A DNA stretch of 55,493 nucleotides from an uncultured Chitinophagaceae bacterium (GTDB lineage Bacteria > Bacteroidota > Bacteroidia > Chitinophagales > Chitinophagaceae), in assembly GCA_937996595.1 (NCBI GenBank), contig CALKVC010000054.1:1-55493 (forward strand), read 5' to 3'. Below the pieces are notes generated by a model. That model was given only the letters and a program-made list of their open reading frames with translations. It was not told where the DNA came from and did not search any database. Position numbers and translations under genes: made by a program. Numbering within the stretch: position 1 is the stretch's first letter; every line of letters starts with the position of its first letter. Shown piece after piece: positions 28,085-36,330 of the stretch.

Positions 28085-28514
28085 GATCCTTGCTTTTTGG
28101 TTTCAGAAAGATCTTCCTGATGATCCCTTTCTCATCTATCAGGAAAGTGGTTCGGTGCAGCCCCATATATTTCCTTCCGTATAATTGTTTTTCCCCCCAT
28201 ACGCCATACTTGTCAATAACCTTATGAGCCGGGTCGCTTAATAATGTAAACGGCAGGTTATATTTATTTTCAAATTTTTTGTGTTTTTTTTCTTCATCCG
28301 GGCTAACACCAATAATTTCAATTCCATGGTTTTTCAGCAGGCCAAAATTGTCACGCAGGTTACAGGCTTGTACTGTACAGGTTGGGGTGTCGTCTTCCGG
28401 GTAAAAATATAAGGCAATTCTTTTCCCTTTTAGTTCAGCCAGTGAAACAGGTTTTCCGTTCTGGTCAACAGACCTGAACGCAGGCGCTTTTTTTCCTTCG
28501 GTTAACGTAGTCAT
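28044..28514 (-). CDS. bcp: Thioredoxin-dependent thiol peroxidase (Bcp/PrxQ)
   Basis: A 156-residue peroxiredoxin of the BCP/PrxQ type. YFYPEDDTPTCTVQACNLRD contains peroxidatic Cys46 and resolving Cys51, the five-residue spacing of alpha-type PrxQ. It reduces peroxides in the cytoplasm. The motif has Thr45 where most family members have Gly (TPGCT), a mild variation. Its ATG overlaps the stop of the upstream M23 peptidase gene (4 bases, 28511-28514). Confidence 0.95.
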   Translation of the reverse strand: MTTLTEGKKAPAFRSVDQNGKPVSLAELKGKRIALYFYPEDDTPTCTVQACNLRDNFGLLKNHGIEIIGVSPDEEKKHKKFENKYNLPFTLLSDPAHKVIDKYGVWGEKQLYGRKYMGLHRTTFLIDEKGIIRKIFLKPKSKDHAAEILAAWKNIG

Positions 28515-30223
28515 CTTGTAAATTGGAATTTTTTTTCAGTCTTGTTGCCGGCCATGTCTTCAGCTATTAACAATAACTCGTGTGGCCCGTTGCTGCAATA
28601 TTCATCAAATTCATATACGAACACTTTTCCTTTATCATTCGAAAAAAGAATCCATTTCCCATCCAGCAGGCCGGTGAATTTTTTCAGGTCTTCGGTTTCA
28701 TCCAGTACTTTAAATTTCAGGCTCCGCAAACCGCCAGTATGCATTCCATTTACAAAACCAATTGGCGTAATTACCGGGGGCAAACTGTCTACCAGTAACT
28801 GGAAATTGCCGAACTCCCTGAAAGAAGCCTTGTACCAGCCGTTTTCATACACCGCCTTTTTATAATCATCTTTATTTGCAAAGAACCTTTTCATGATTAC
28901 CCTTCCGGTATCTGCTGTTTTAAAATCTGCCTTTATCCTAACCGGAAAATAGCCATGCAGCGGTACGGAATTATTGTGCAACTGGAAAATGGTATTGCCG
29001 GTTGCAGGTACCACTTCATTATATTTGAAATGAAAAGAATCATATAACATATTGCCTGCCAGGTAAAATTTCACCCTGTCGTTGTCAAATACATTGAGTA
29101 AGCCCGGATGAAAGCTTGGGCCGATAAAGGATGGCAATAGAGGGGCCGGTGCCTTTTGCCCGTTTCTCTTCAACGTGAATTCGAGTACACTGCTGTTTTC
29201 ATTTGCATCGGTAACCTGTATCCTGATGTTGTGGGAGCTGTCATCCTGTATACTGATTACGCCATCGCTTTCCCCGTCTTTGTATATCCCTTCCCAATAC
29301 CCCGGCAGCCTGGATAAATGTTCAAGATACGGGCCGCCGCTGCTCCTGGTCTTGTAATCGATATGTGCGTTCAGGTAGCGGGTTTCATCATAGCTGATCC
29401 TGTCCATTTCAAAGCCGGAAACAATATTGCCATTTCGGAATAATATGGCTTTATATATCCCGTTCTGATTGGTAGAACCGGTATACCTGTCGTAAGCCGT
29501 GATGGCAAAACTTACCTTATCCGTTTGCACGATTACCGGAACAGCTGTCCTGTATACAGACCCGGTTTTTTTGAGGCTGTAAATTTTGGGTGTTTGCTCA
29601 TAGGTGCTGATACGTCTATCGTATACGGCTAAACGAAGTATTTGCGGTTCAATCTTATCGGGTATCGGAAACCCGAAAAGCAGCGGGTTTAAAACTTTGT
29701 CGGATTCTGTGTCCCTTATTTCAAAATGAAGGTGCGGGCCCTGCGACCCGCCTGTATTGCCGCTAAATGCAATGAAATCGCCTTTGTTTACCGGGAACTG
29801 GTTTTCGGTAAGTGTTACCGTAATGGCCCATTGCTGCTGCCGGTATTGTTGCTCCCTGATATATTTTTCCAGTTCAGGATAAAAATCGTTCAGGTGTGCA
29901 TATAGTGTGGTAAGGCCATTGGGATGGTTGATACTGATGCTTCTTCCGAAGCCAAAAGGTTCAATTTTTACCCTTGATACATATCCTGCAGCTGCGGCAT
30001 AAACCGGAACGTTTACCTTCTGGTCAGTTTTACAATCAAGCCCCATATGGTAGTGGTTTGGCCTCAGTTCACCAAAATTGGCAGCCAGGGCAATTTTAGC
30101 TCCTGCCGGCCACTGAAAATACTGTTGCGGGTAGTTTTTTAGCGGGAAAAACTGAGCATATGCCAAGTGGAAGAATAATAATGAACAGGTAAGCGTTACA
30201 ATCCTTCTCTGGTTCCGGTACAT
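28511..30223 (-). CDS. Large secreted M23-family peptidase
   Basis: 570 residues. Signal peptide 1-23 (HLAYAQ), an M23/LytM domain right after it (about 45-190), and a long C-terminal beta-rich region (about 200-570) of immunoglobulin-like sandwiches. The zinc site is complete: His59 and Asp63 (HMGLD), His110 (YAHL), His164 and His166 (HLHFE). It should cut peptidoglycan cross-links or act as an envelope scaffold in the periplasm. First gene of the overlapping run with bcp and the HExxH protein; divergent from the MORN gene. Confidence 0.92.
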   Translation of the reverse strand: MYRNQRRIVTLTCSLLFFHLAYAQFFPLKNYPQQYFQWPAGAKIALAANFGELRPNHYHMGLDCKTDQKVNVPVYAAAAGYVSRVKIEPFGFGRSISINHPNGLTTLYAHLNDFYPELEKYIREQQYRQQQWAITVTLTENQFPVNKGDFIAFSGNTGGSQGPHLHFEIRDTESDKVLNPLLFGFPIPDKIEPQILRLAVYDRRISTYEQTPKIYSLKKTGSVYRTAVPVIVQTDKVSFAITAYDRYTGSTNQNGIYKAILFRNGNIVSGFEMDRISYDETRYLNAHIDYKTRSSGGPYLEHLSRLPGYWEGIYKDGESDGVISIQDDSSHNIRIQVTDANENSSVLEFTLKRNGQKAPAPLLPSFIGPSFHPGLLNVFDNDRVKFYLAGNMLYDSFHFKYNEVVPATGNTIFQLHNNSVPLHGYFPVRIKADFKTADTGRVIMKRFFANKDDYKKAVYENGWYKASFREFGNFQLLVDSLPPVITPIGFVNGMHTGGLRSLKFKVLDETEDLKKFTGLLDGKWILFSNDKGKVFVYEFDEYCSNGPHELLLIAEDMAGNKTEKKFQFTR

Positions 30224-30301
30224 AATTCTGTTAGCTTAAATAAAAATGGGTTACTTTTAAAATGTAAAAATACTTGAAACTATTCCTAATTATTCAAACT
30301 C

Positions 30302-30979
30302 ATGAAACAGATACTGTTAATTGTATGGGGTATATTTATTTCAGCTGGCATTTTACATGCTCAGGAAAATTGTGAAGTGAAAGTAAAGGAACTGCAGGGA
30401 ACCTATACCGGTGGATGCGAAAAAGGGAAAGCCAGCGGCAATGGAAAAGCCGTAGGTACAGATTTATACGAAGGTGCGTTTAAAGACGGCTACCCTGATG
30501 GTAAAGGAATGTATACATGGAAAGACGGCCATTATTACATCGGCTTATTTAAAAAAGGGAAAATGGAAGGTAAAGGCGAGATGTATTATGAAAGTGTATC
30601 TGGTAAAGATTCTGTTATAACAGGTTACTGGAAAAAGGATAAATACTATGGTGAATACGAAAAGCAATATATCGTTATCGCCAATACAACTCGGATCAAT
30701 AAAATAGATTGCAGCTTAACAGACAAGAAAGGAGACAATATCTTTATCACCGTACACCAGCTGAACGGCTCATCATCCCCCGCTTATGTTACCAATGTGT
30801 CTTCCATAGCCGGGTTTTATTACTCAAAAAATAACCAGGTACAAACCAACAGCAGCCTTACCAGGGTGCAACAAGTAGCTTTCCCATTTCATGCCATTTT
30901 TTATTTGAGCAACGGCGAAAATGCAGAGATTAAATTCAATGAAAAAGGGAATTATGATGTATATATAGATATGCAGTAA
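30302..30979 (+). CDS. Secreted MORN-repeat protein
   Basis: 225 residues with a signal peptide (1-20, ending ILHAQ). About three MORN-type repeats (residues 33-100) follow, seen in YEGAFKDGYPDGKGMYTWKD and YYIGLFKKGKMEGKGEMYY, then a beta-rich C-terminal domain with no recognised motif. MORN repeats form elongated beta-hairpin sheets that bind proteins or lipids. No enzymatic residues are visible. It stands alone between divergent peptidase and carB. Confidence 0.85.
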   Translation: MKQILLIVWGIFISAGILHAQENCEVKVKELQGTYTGGCEKGKASGNGKAVGTDLYEGAFKDGYPDGKGMYTWKDGHYYIGLFKKGKMEGKGEMYYESVSGKDSVITGYWKKDKYYGEYEKQYIVIANTTRINKIDCSLTDKKGDNIFITVHQLNGSSSPAYVTNVSSIAGFYYSKNNQVQTNSSLTRVQQVAFPFHAIFYLSNGENAEIKFNEKGNYDVYIDMQ

Positions 30980-31006
30980 TTGATTTGTTTTTTATCGCCT
31001 GTAAAA

Positions 31007-31038
31007 TTTGCGGAGCATTTTTTTTACCAGTACTTTTG
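31007..31038 (+). promoter_or_regulatory. Bacteroidota-type promoter of the carB operon
   Basis: TTTG at 31007-31010, a 20-base spacer and TACTTTTG at 31031-31038 fit TTTG / TAnnTTTG well. The -7 box ends 25 bases before the ATG of the N-terminal carB gene. No comparable signal was found in front of the carbamoyltransferase gene or the second carB gene. Confidence 0.6.
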
Positions 31039-31063
31039 CACGCCCACATAAGGCAAAAAGCAT

Positions 31064-32704
31064 ATGCCTAAAGACAATTCCATTAACTCAGTACTGATCA
31101 TCGGCTCCGGACCAATCATTATTGGCCAGGCCTGCGAATTTGATTACAGCGGAACCCAGGCGGCCCGCAGTTTGCGGGAAGAAGGTATTAAAGTGGTGCT
31201 CATCAACAGCAACCCGGCTACCATCATGACAGACCCGATGATGGCCGACAAGGTTTATTTGCTGCCATTAACCGTTGAATCTATTGAACAGATACTGGAA
31301 GAAAATACAATTGACGCTGTGTTGCCAACCATGGGCGGCCAGACTGCATTAAACCTGTGTAAGGAGGTGGATGAACTGGGCATTTGGGAGAAACATGGCG
31401 TAAGGCTGATTGGTGTTGATATTAAAGCAATAGACAAAGCTGAAGACAGGGAGAAATTCAGGAATTGGATGATAGAAATGGGAATTCCCGTTTGCCCTGC
31501 TAAAATTGCCAACTCATTCCTGGAAGGGAAAGAGTTTGCCCAGGAAATAGGTTTCCCGTTGGTGCTCCGGCCGTCATTTACGCTGGGCGGCACCGGCGGA
31601 AGCATTGTTTTTAGTAAAGATGAATTGGATGAGGCGCTAAACAGCGGACTCGTGGCAAGTCCCATACATGAAGTGCTGGTTGAAAAGGCTGTTTTGGGCT
31701 GGAAGGAATTTGAACTTGAATTGCTTCGTGATAATAAGGATAATGTAGTGATCATTTGCGGGGTTGAGAATTTTGACCCGATGGGTGTGCATACCGGTGA
31801 TTCCATAACAGTGGCGCCAATCATGACATTAAGCGATACGGCTTACCAACTGATGCGCAATACGGCCATACGGATGATGCGATCGCTCGGAAATTTCGCC
31901 GGTGGCTGTAATGTGCAGTTCGCATTAAATCCGCAAACAGAAGAAATAATCGTTGTTGAGATAAACCCAAGGGTTAGCCGCTCTTCTGCGCTGGCAAGCA
32001 AGGCAACCGGTTATCCCATTGCAAAAATTGCAGCCAAGCTGGCCATCGGGTATAACCTGGATGAACTGAAGAACCAAATCACCCAATCTACCTCTGCCTA
32101 TTTTGAACCGGCACTTGACTATGTGATCGTTAAAATCCCACGGTGGAATTTTGATAAGTTCAAGGGCGCAAAAGACACCCTCGGTTTCCAGATGATGAGT
32201 GTGGGTGAAGTGATGGGCATCGGCCGTAGTTTTGCTGAAGCCGTTCAGAAAGCCTGCCAGAGCCTGGAAAATGAAGCTGTGGGACTGGGGTATTACGGAA
32301 AAAGCCTGATGCATGCAGATGAACTAGTTGAGTATATCAAGATTCCCAAGTGGGACAGGATTTTCAGGATCAAAGATGCGCTGATGGCCGGAGCCAGCAT
32401 CAAACGGATATGCGAAAGCACAAAAATAGACCGTTGGTTTATTTACCAGATTCAACTTATATGCGATTGTGAAAAAGAGATCATGAAGTATGATATCAAA
32501 TCACTGCCCGACCAATTGCTCATTGAAGCCAAGCATTTAGGGTTCAGCGATGAACAGATATGCCGCATCATGAAAGACGGTACAGATGAAGAACTGTATG
32601 AACGGCGTAAAGCAATCGGACTAACCAGGGTGTTTAAGATGGTGGATACCTGCAGCGCAGAATTTGAAGCGAAGACACCCTATTTTTACAGCACGTTTGA
32701 ATAA
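31064..32704 (+). CDS. carB: Carbamoyl-phosphate synthase large subunit, N-terminal half
   Basis: 546 residues, matching the carboxyphosphate domain plus oligomerisation domain of CarB (E. coli about 1-550). Key residues align at the E. coli numbers: Arg129 (EDREKF) and Arg169 (LRPSFTLGGTGGS), then GVHTGDSITVAP and EINPRVSRSSALASKATGYP. It ends with VDTCSAEFEAKTPYFYSTFE, exactly where unsplit CarB continues into the linker before its second synthetase domain. The second half is a separate gene at 36331-37530, 3.6 kb on. It makes carbamoyl phosphate with CarA, whose gene is not here. A proper stop codon and a normal domain end argue against a decayed gene. Confidence 0.93.
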   Translation: MPKDNSINSVLIIGSGPIIIGQACEFDYSGTQAARSLREEGIKVVLINSNPATIMTDPMMADKVYLLPLTVESIEQILEENTIDAVLPTMGGQTALNLCKEVDELGIWEKHGVRLIGVDIKAIDKAEDREKFRNWMIEMGIPVCPAKIANSFLEGKEFAQEIGFPLVLRPSFTLGGTGGSIVFSKDELDEALNSGLVASPIHEVLVEKAVLGWKEFELELLRDNKDNVVIICGVENFDPMGVHTGDSITVAPIMTLSDTAYQLMRNTAIRMMRSLGNFAGGCNVQFALNPQTEEIIVVEINPRVSRSSALASKATGYPIAKIAAKLAIGYNLDELKNQITQSTSAYFEPALDYVIVKIPRWNFDKFKGAKDTLGFQMMSVGEVMGIGRSFAEAVQKACQSLENEAVGLGYYGKSLMHADELVEYIKIPKWDRIFRIKDALMAGASIKRICESTKIDRWFIYQIQLICDCEKEIMKYDIKSLPDQLLIEAKHLGFSDEQICRIMKDGTDEELYERRKAIGLTRVFKMVDTCSAEFEAKTPYFYSTFE

Positions 32705-32779
32705 CCGGCAAACTGTTGATTTATTTTCCTGCCAAACTGTTAAATAATTTCCGGGGCCATTCCGGCAAATAGAAAAAGC

Positions 32780-34624
32780 ATGTACATTTTAGGCATTTCT
32801 GCATTTTACCACGATGCTGCCGCAGCGCTCATAAAGGATGGTGAAATCATTGCCGCCGCACAGGAAGAACGGTTTTCCAGGATCAGGCACGACGAAAAAT
32901 TCCCCATACATGCAGTAAGGTATTGCCTTGATGAAGCCAATATTTCCATTAATGAGATACATGCCGTTGTTTTTTATGAAAAACCGTTTATAAAATTTGA
33001 ACGGTTGCTGGAAACTTACCTGTCATTTGCACCTAAAGGTATCGTATCATTCCTGAAGGCCATGCCGGTATGGTCAAAGAAAAAGCTCTTCATTAAAAAA
33101 ATAATCAAAGATGAATTAAGCGGGTTGAGTGATACTGTAAAACCTGTATTTGAAATCCTGTTTTCAGAACATCACCTCTCGCATGCCGCCAGTGCCTGGT
33201 TCACGTCTGCTTTTAAAGACGCGGCTGTTTTAACGATTGATGCGGTTGGTGAATCAGTAACTACTTCCATATTCCATGCTACCGGGAATAAGCTCTCCTG
33301 TAAGAAAGAAATGCATTTCCCGCATTCAGTGGGCCTCCTTTATTCTGCATTCACATACTACCTTGGATTTACCGTTAATTCAGGAGAATATAAACTGATG
33401 GGCCTGGCGCCTTACGGAAATAAAGATGCCGCTGAAACAATAAAACAAAAAGCACTTATAACTGAAAAACTTTGTACGGTATACGATGATGGTTCTGTAT
33501 TCCTTAACCAGTATTATTTTAACTACGCTACCGGGTTAACCATGGTAAATGAAAAAGCCTGGGAAATCCTTTTCGGTTTTCGCAGGCGAAAGAAAGATGA
33601 ACCGCTAACAATGAGCCATTGCAATATGGCTATTGCCATACAGATGGTTACTGAAGAAATAGTGGTTAAAATGGCCAATGAAGCCCGGAGGATCACCGGG
33701 AGTGAAAACCTTTGCATGGCAGGTGGTGTTGCCTTGAATTGTGTTGCCAACAGTAAGCTGCTTCAGGATGGTATTTTCAAAAAAATCCATATACAACCTG
33801 CAGCCGGTGATGCAGGTGCAGCCATAGGTGCGGCATTAACAGCGTATCATATTTTTTATGGAAACGATAAACCCGTTGATGGAATATCAATGCATGGCAC
33901 TTATCTGGGCCCGTCATTTTCTAATGATGCTGTTTTACAGGTACTGAAAAAATACCGGGCATCGTTTACATATCATGAAGCCGCAACTCTGTATGATTGG
34001 GTGGCAGAACAAATTGAAGCAGGGTTGGTTGTGGGCTGGTTCCAGGGGAGGATGGAATTTGGTCCAAGGGCGCTGGGAAACAGAAGCATCATTGCCGACC
34101 CAAGAAAAAAAGGCATGCAGCAGCAGTTAAATCTTAAAATTAAATTCAGGGAAAGTTTCCGTCCGTTTGCGCCTGCTGTTTTAACGGAAAAGGCCAGTGA
34201 TTTTTTTAAAATGAATAATCCTTCACCATATATGCTCTTTGTTTACCAGGTAAAAGATTTTACGGAAAATATGTGTACGGAAGGATTGGGCATGGAGCAA
34301 AAAGCGGCAGCCGTTTCCAATGCATTGCCTGCAGTAACGCATGTTGACGGTTCAGCCAGGGTACAAACAGTAGATGCCATAACCAATCCCGAATTTTATG
34401 CATTGCTGTCTGCTTTTGAAAAAAGGACTGGTTGCCCTGTTTTGGTTAATACGAGTTTTAACAGGCGAGGAGAACCCATTGTTTGCAGCCCGGAAGATGC
34501 CCTGCGTTGTTTCATGAATACCGGCATGGATGTATTGGTGATGAACAATTATGTTTTATTGAAAGAAGGCCAGCAGCATATAAAACCAATCGGTTATCCG
34601 GAAGGCGCCATGTTGGCTGATTAA
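32780..34624 (+). CDS. Carbamoyltransferase (NodU/CmcH/TobZ/SxtI family)
   Basis: 614 residues, a complete two-domain O-carbamoyltransferase. The N-terminal Kae1-like domain has LGISAFYHDAAAALIKDGEI, EERFSRIRHDEKFP, the Fe-site HxxxH in EHHLSHAAS (His131, His135) with Asp154, and GEYKLMGLAPYG. The C-terminal YrdC-like domain (about 415 on) has WFQGRMEFGPRALGNRSI and VNTSFNRRGEPIV. The family uses carbamoyl phosphate and ATP, through carbamoyl-AMP, to carbamoylate a hydroxyl on an antibiotic, Nod factor, toxin or glycan. It starts 75 bases after the first carB gene and opens a four-gene group. The acceptor is unknown; an exported glycan or lipid is inferred from the membrane-bound neighbours. 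Confidence 0.93.
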   Translation: MYILGISAFYHDAAAALIKDGEIIAAAQEERFSRIRHDEKFPIHAVRYCLDEANISINEIHAVVFYEKPFIKFERLLETYLSFAPKGIVSFLKAMPVWSKKKLFIKKIIKDELSGLSDTVKPVFEILFSEHHLSHAASAWFTSAFKDAAVLTIDAVGESVTTSIFHATGNKLSCKKEMHFPHSVGLLYSAFTYYLGFTVNSGEYKLMGLAPYGNKDAAETIKQKALITEKLCTVYDDGSVFLNQYYFNYATGLTMVNEKAWEILFGFRRRKKDEPLTMSHCNMAIAIQMVTEEIVVKMANEARRITGSENLCMAGGVALNCVANSKLLQDGIFKKIHIQPAAGDAGAAIGAALTAYHIFYGNDKPVDGISMHGTYLGPSFSNDAVLQVLKKYRASFTYHEAATLYDWVAEQIEAGLVVGWFQGRMEFGPRALGNRSIIADPRKKGMQQQLNLKIKFRESFRPFAPAVLTEKASDFFKMNNPSPYMLFVYQVKDFTENMCTEGLGMEQKAAAVSNALPAVTHVDGSARVQTVDAITNPEFYALLSAFEKRTGCPVLVNTSFNRRGEPIVCSPEDALRCFMNTGMDVLVMNNYVLLKEGQQHIKPIGYPEGAMLAD

Positions 34625-34675
34625 TACAGTTGGAGGAATTTATTGCAGCTCCGGGAAATACCAAACGTGAATTAC

Positions 34676-35779
34676 ATGAAGAAATTAAAAAGCATAACTG
34701 TTTTGCTGTTAATTACATACCTGTTGGTAGAATTGGTCTGTTTCATATTTATAAAAACATTGTATAAAGGGGCTCATTTCCCCACATTCAGCTTTACATA
34801 CAACTATACAAAGTATGACTTCAGCATCGCAGAGCTGAGCCCGTATTGGGGAACCTGGCATTACCCGGATAAATATGTTGAAAAGAAACAATGCTTTGAA
34901 GTAACGTATCATATCAATACTTATGGCGCCCGCGACAAAGAAAGAATCAAATTGTCTGATACAAGCAGGGTGGTTTTTTTGGGAGATTCGTTCATAGAAG
35001 GATATGGGCTTAACGCCGAACAGCGGATGACTGACCTCTTAGAGAAAAAAACAAAGCGGGAGATGCTGAATTTCGCCTGTGGTTATTTTACGCCTACACA
35101 GGAATTGCTGGTATACAGGCACCTGGCTTCCGGGTTTACACATAATACGGTTGTGATAGGCATACTGCCTTTTAATGACCTGGTTCAGGATGACAGTTCA
35201 TTTCATGAAGACGACCGGTTTGTTCATTACCAACCGTATTATCAGCCTTCCCGTAACGGTTACCAACTCATTTACCGGGAAGACAGTTTAAAAAAATCCA
35301 CTTTTAATAAGGAAGGATATGCATCATTACAAAATACACCCGGGCAAAGATTACGCAGGTTTTTAAAGGAATTCAGTTTCTGCTATAATATTTTTCAGTA
35401 CCTCAAATACAGTAAGCCGGTGGTTAATGCAAAAGCTGTGCCTTACTCGGGGTATTTTGATTATACAGCCCCGCAACTTGCTAAAATCAGGTTCTTACTA
35501 TCATCATTAAAGGAAGCTGCAGGTGGCAAACAGGTGATTGTTGTTACCATTCCGGTATACAATGATTTTGTGCGATACGAAACCAGCCCTGGAAAATCAA
35601 TAGCCACAGAGCTGGCCGATTTCTGTTCAGAAAACGGGATGGAATTTATTGACCTGTTGCCGGCGTTCAGGAAACAGGTGAAAGACCCGTCAACACTATA
35701 TTTCACCTGTGATGCACACTGGAATGAAACGGCAAATAAAATGGCGGCGGAAATAATATTACCTTTGCTGCGGAAATAA
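34676..35779 (+). CDS. Membrane-anchored SGNH/GDSL-type hydrolase
   Basis: About 367 residues. One N-terminal membrane helix (about 6-26) leads to an exported SGNH domain: FLGDSFIEGYG with nucleophile Ser105, and CDAHWNETANKMAAEII with Asp346/His348 as the other triad members. Such proteins sit beside carbamoyltransferases or MBOAT acyltransferases in glycan-modification loci and act as esterases or transferases in the periplasm. The frame opens at TTG 34643 behind a good GGAGG (34632-34636), but ATG 34676 gives the cleaner membrane-anchor start. I prefer ATG and note the ambiguity. It begins about 50 bases after the carbamoyltransferase stop. Confidence 0.85.
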   Translation: MKKLKSITVLLLITYLLVELVCFIFIKTLYKGAHFPTFSFTYNYTKYDFSIAELSPYWGTWHYPDKYVEKKQCFEVTYHINTYGARDKERIKLSDTSRVVFLGDSFIEGYGLNAEQRMTDLLEKKTKREMLNFACGYFTPTQELLVYRHLASGFTHNTVVIGILPFNDLVQDDSSFHEDDRFVHYQPYYQPSRNGYQLIYREDSLKKSTFNKEGYASLQNTPGQRLRRFLKEFSFCYNIFQYLKYSKPVVNAKAVPYSGYFDYTAPQLAKIRFLLSSLKEAAGGKQVIVVTIPVYNDFVRYETSPGKSIATELADFCSENGMEFIDLLPAFRKQVKDPSTLYFTCDAHWNETANKMAAEIILPLLRK

Positions 35780-35785
35780 CCGGAT

Positions 35786-35938
35786 ATGAAAGATATTTTA
35801 CTTGATTTCTGGCGTTATATCAGGCAGCAAAAGAAATGGTGGCTGATACCTTTAATTGTGATTATTTTCCTGGTTGGTTTCCTGCTGGTGATGGGTGGTT
35901 CATCTGCGTTAGGCCCTTTTATTTATTCATTATTTTAA
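35786..35938 (+). CDS. DUF5989 small membrane protein (SxtK-like)
   Basis: A 50-residue protein, easily missed because of its size. It begins MKDILLDFWRYIRQQKKWW, followed by one hydrophobic helix (about 20-37) and the tail GGSSALGPFIYSLF. This is the DUF5989 pattern, known to me only as a short gene beside NodU-type carbamoyltransferases (compare sxtK next to sxtI in saxitoxin clusters). The ATG lies 6 bases after the SGNH stop. A cytoplasmic amphipathic start plus one helix suggests a membrane docking subunit for the soluble carbamoyltransferase, which is inference. Confidence 0.85.
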   Translation: MKDILLDFWRYIRQQKKWWLIPLIVIIFLVGFLLVMGGSSALGPFIYSLF

Positions 35939-35962
35939 ATAATACTGCACCGATAACAATTC

Positions 35963-36328
35963 ATGAAGCCCCAAAATTCCAATAAAGAATCAATAATGGC
36001 AATAACCTTGTTGATGCTTTTATTGTTCTATTTTACCGGGAATATCATCTTTATACATATTGCGGTCATTGTTATTGTTATGTCATTCCTGTTTCCGAAG
36101 GTTGCCATTTCCCTAGATGAAGCCTGGAAATTAATATCATCGGTTATTGGCCGTATCAGCAGCAGCATAATCTTATCTGTAATTTTTTATGCAGTGCTGC
36201 TTCCCTGGGGATTGCTGCTAAAACTTTTCGGTAAGGAAGTATTGCCTTTGAACTACAGGGACAGGACATCTGCCTTTTCAATACGTAATAAAACTTTTGT
36301 AAACAAAGACCTGCAAAATCCTTTTTAA
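35963..36328 (+). CDS. SxtJ-family membrane protein
   Basis: 121 residues with two hydrophobic segments in the first half (about 12-45) and another (about 68-90), then the conserved-looking tail LPLNYRDRTSAFSIRNKTF. The layout and tail match SxtJ-type proteins encoded with carbamoyltransferases. No function is established. It follows the DUF5989 gene by 24 bases and ends 2 bases before the ATG of the second carB gene, so the two are very likely translationally coupled. Confidence 0.82.
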   Translation: MKPQNSNKESIMAITLLMLLLFYFTGNIIFIHIAVIVIVMSFLFPKVAISLDEAWKLISSVIGRISSSIILSVIFYAVLLPWGLLLKLFGKEVLPLNYRDRTSAFSIRNKTFVNKDLQNPF

Positions 36329-36330
36329 TC

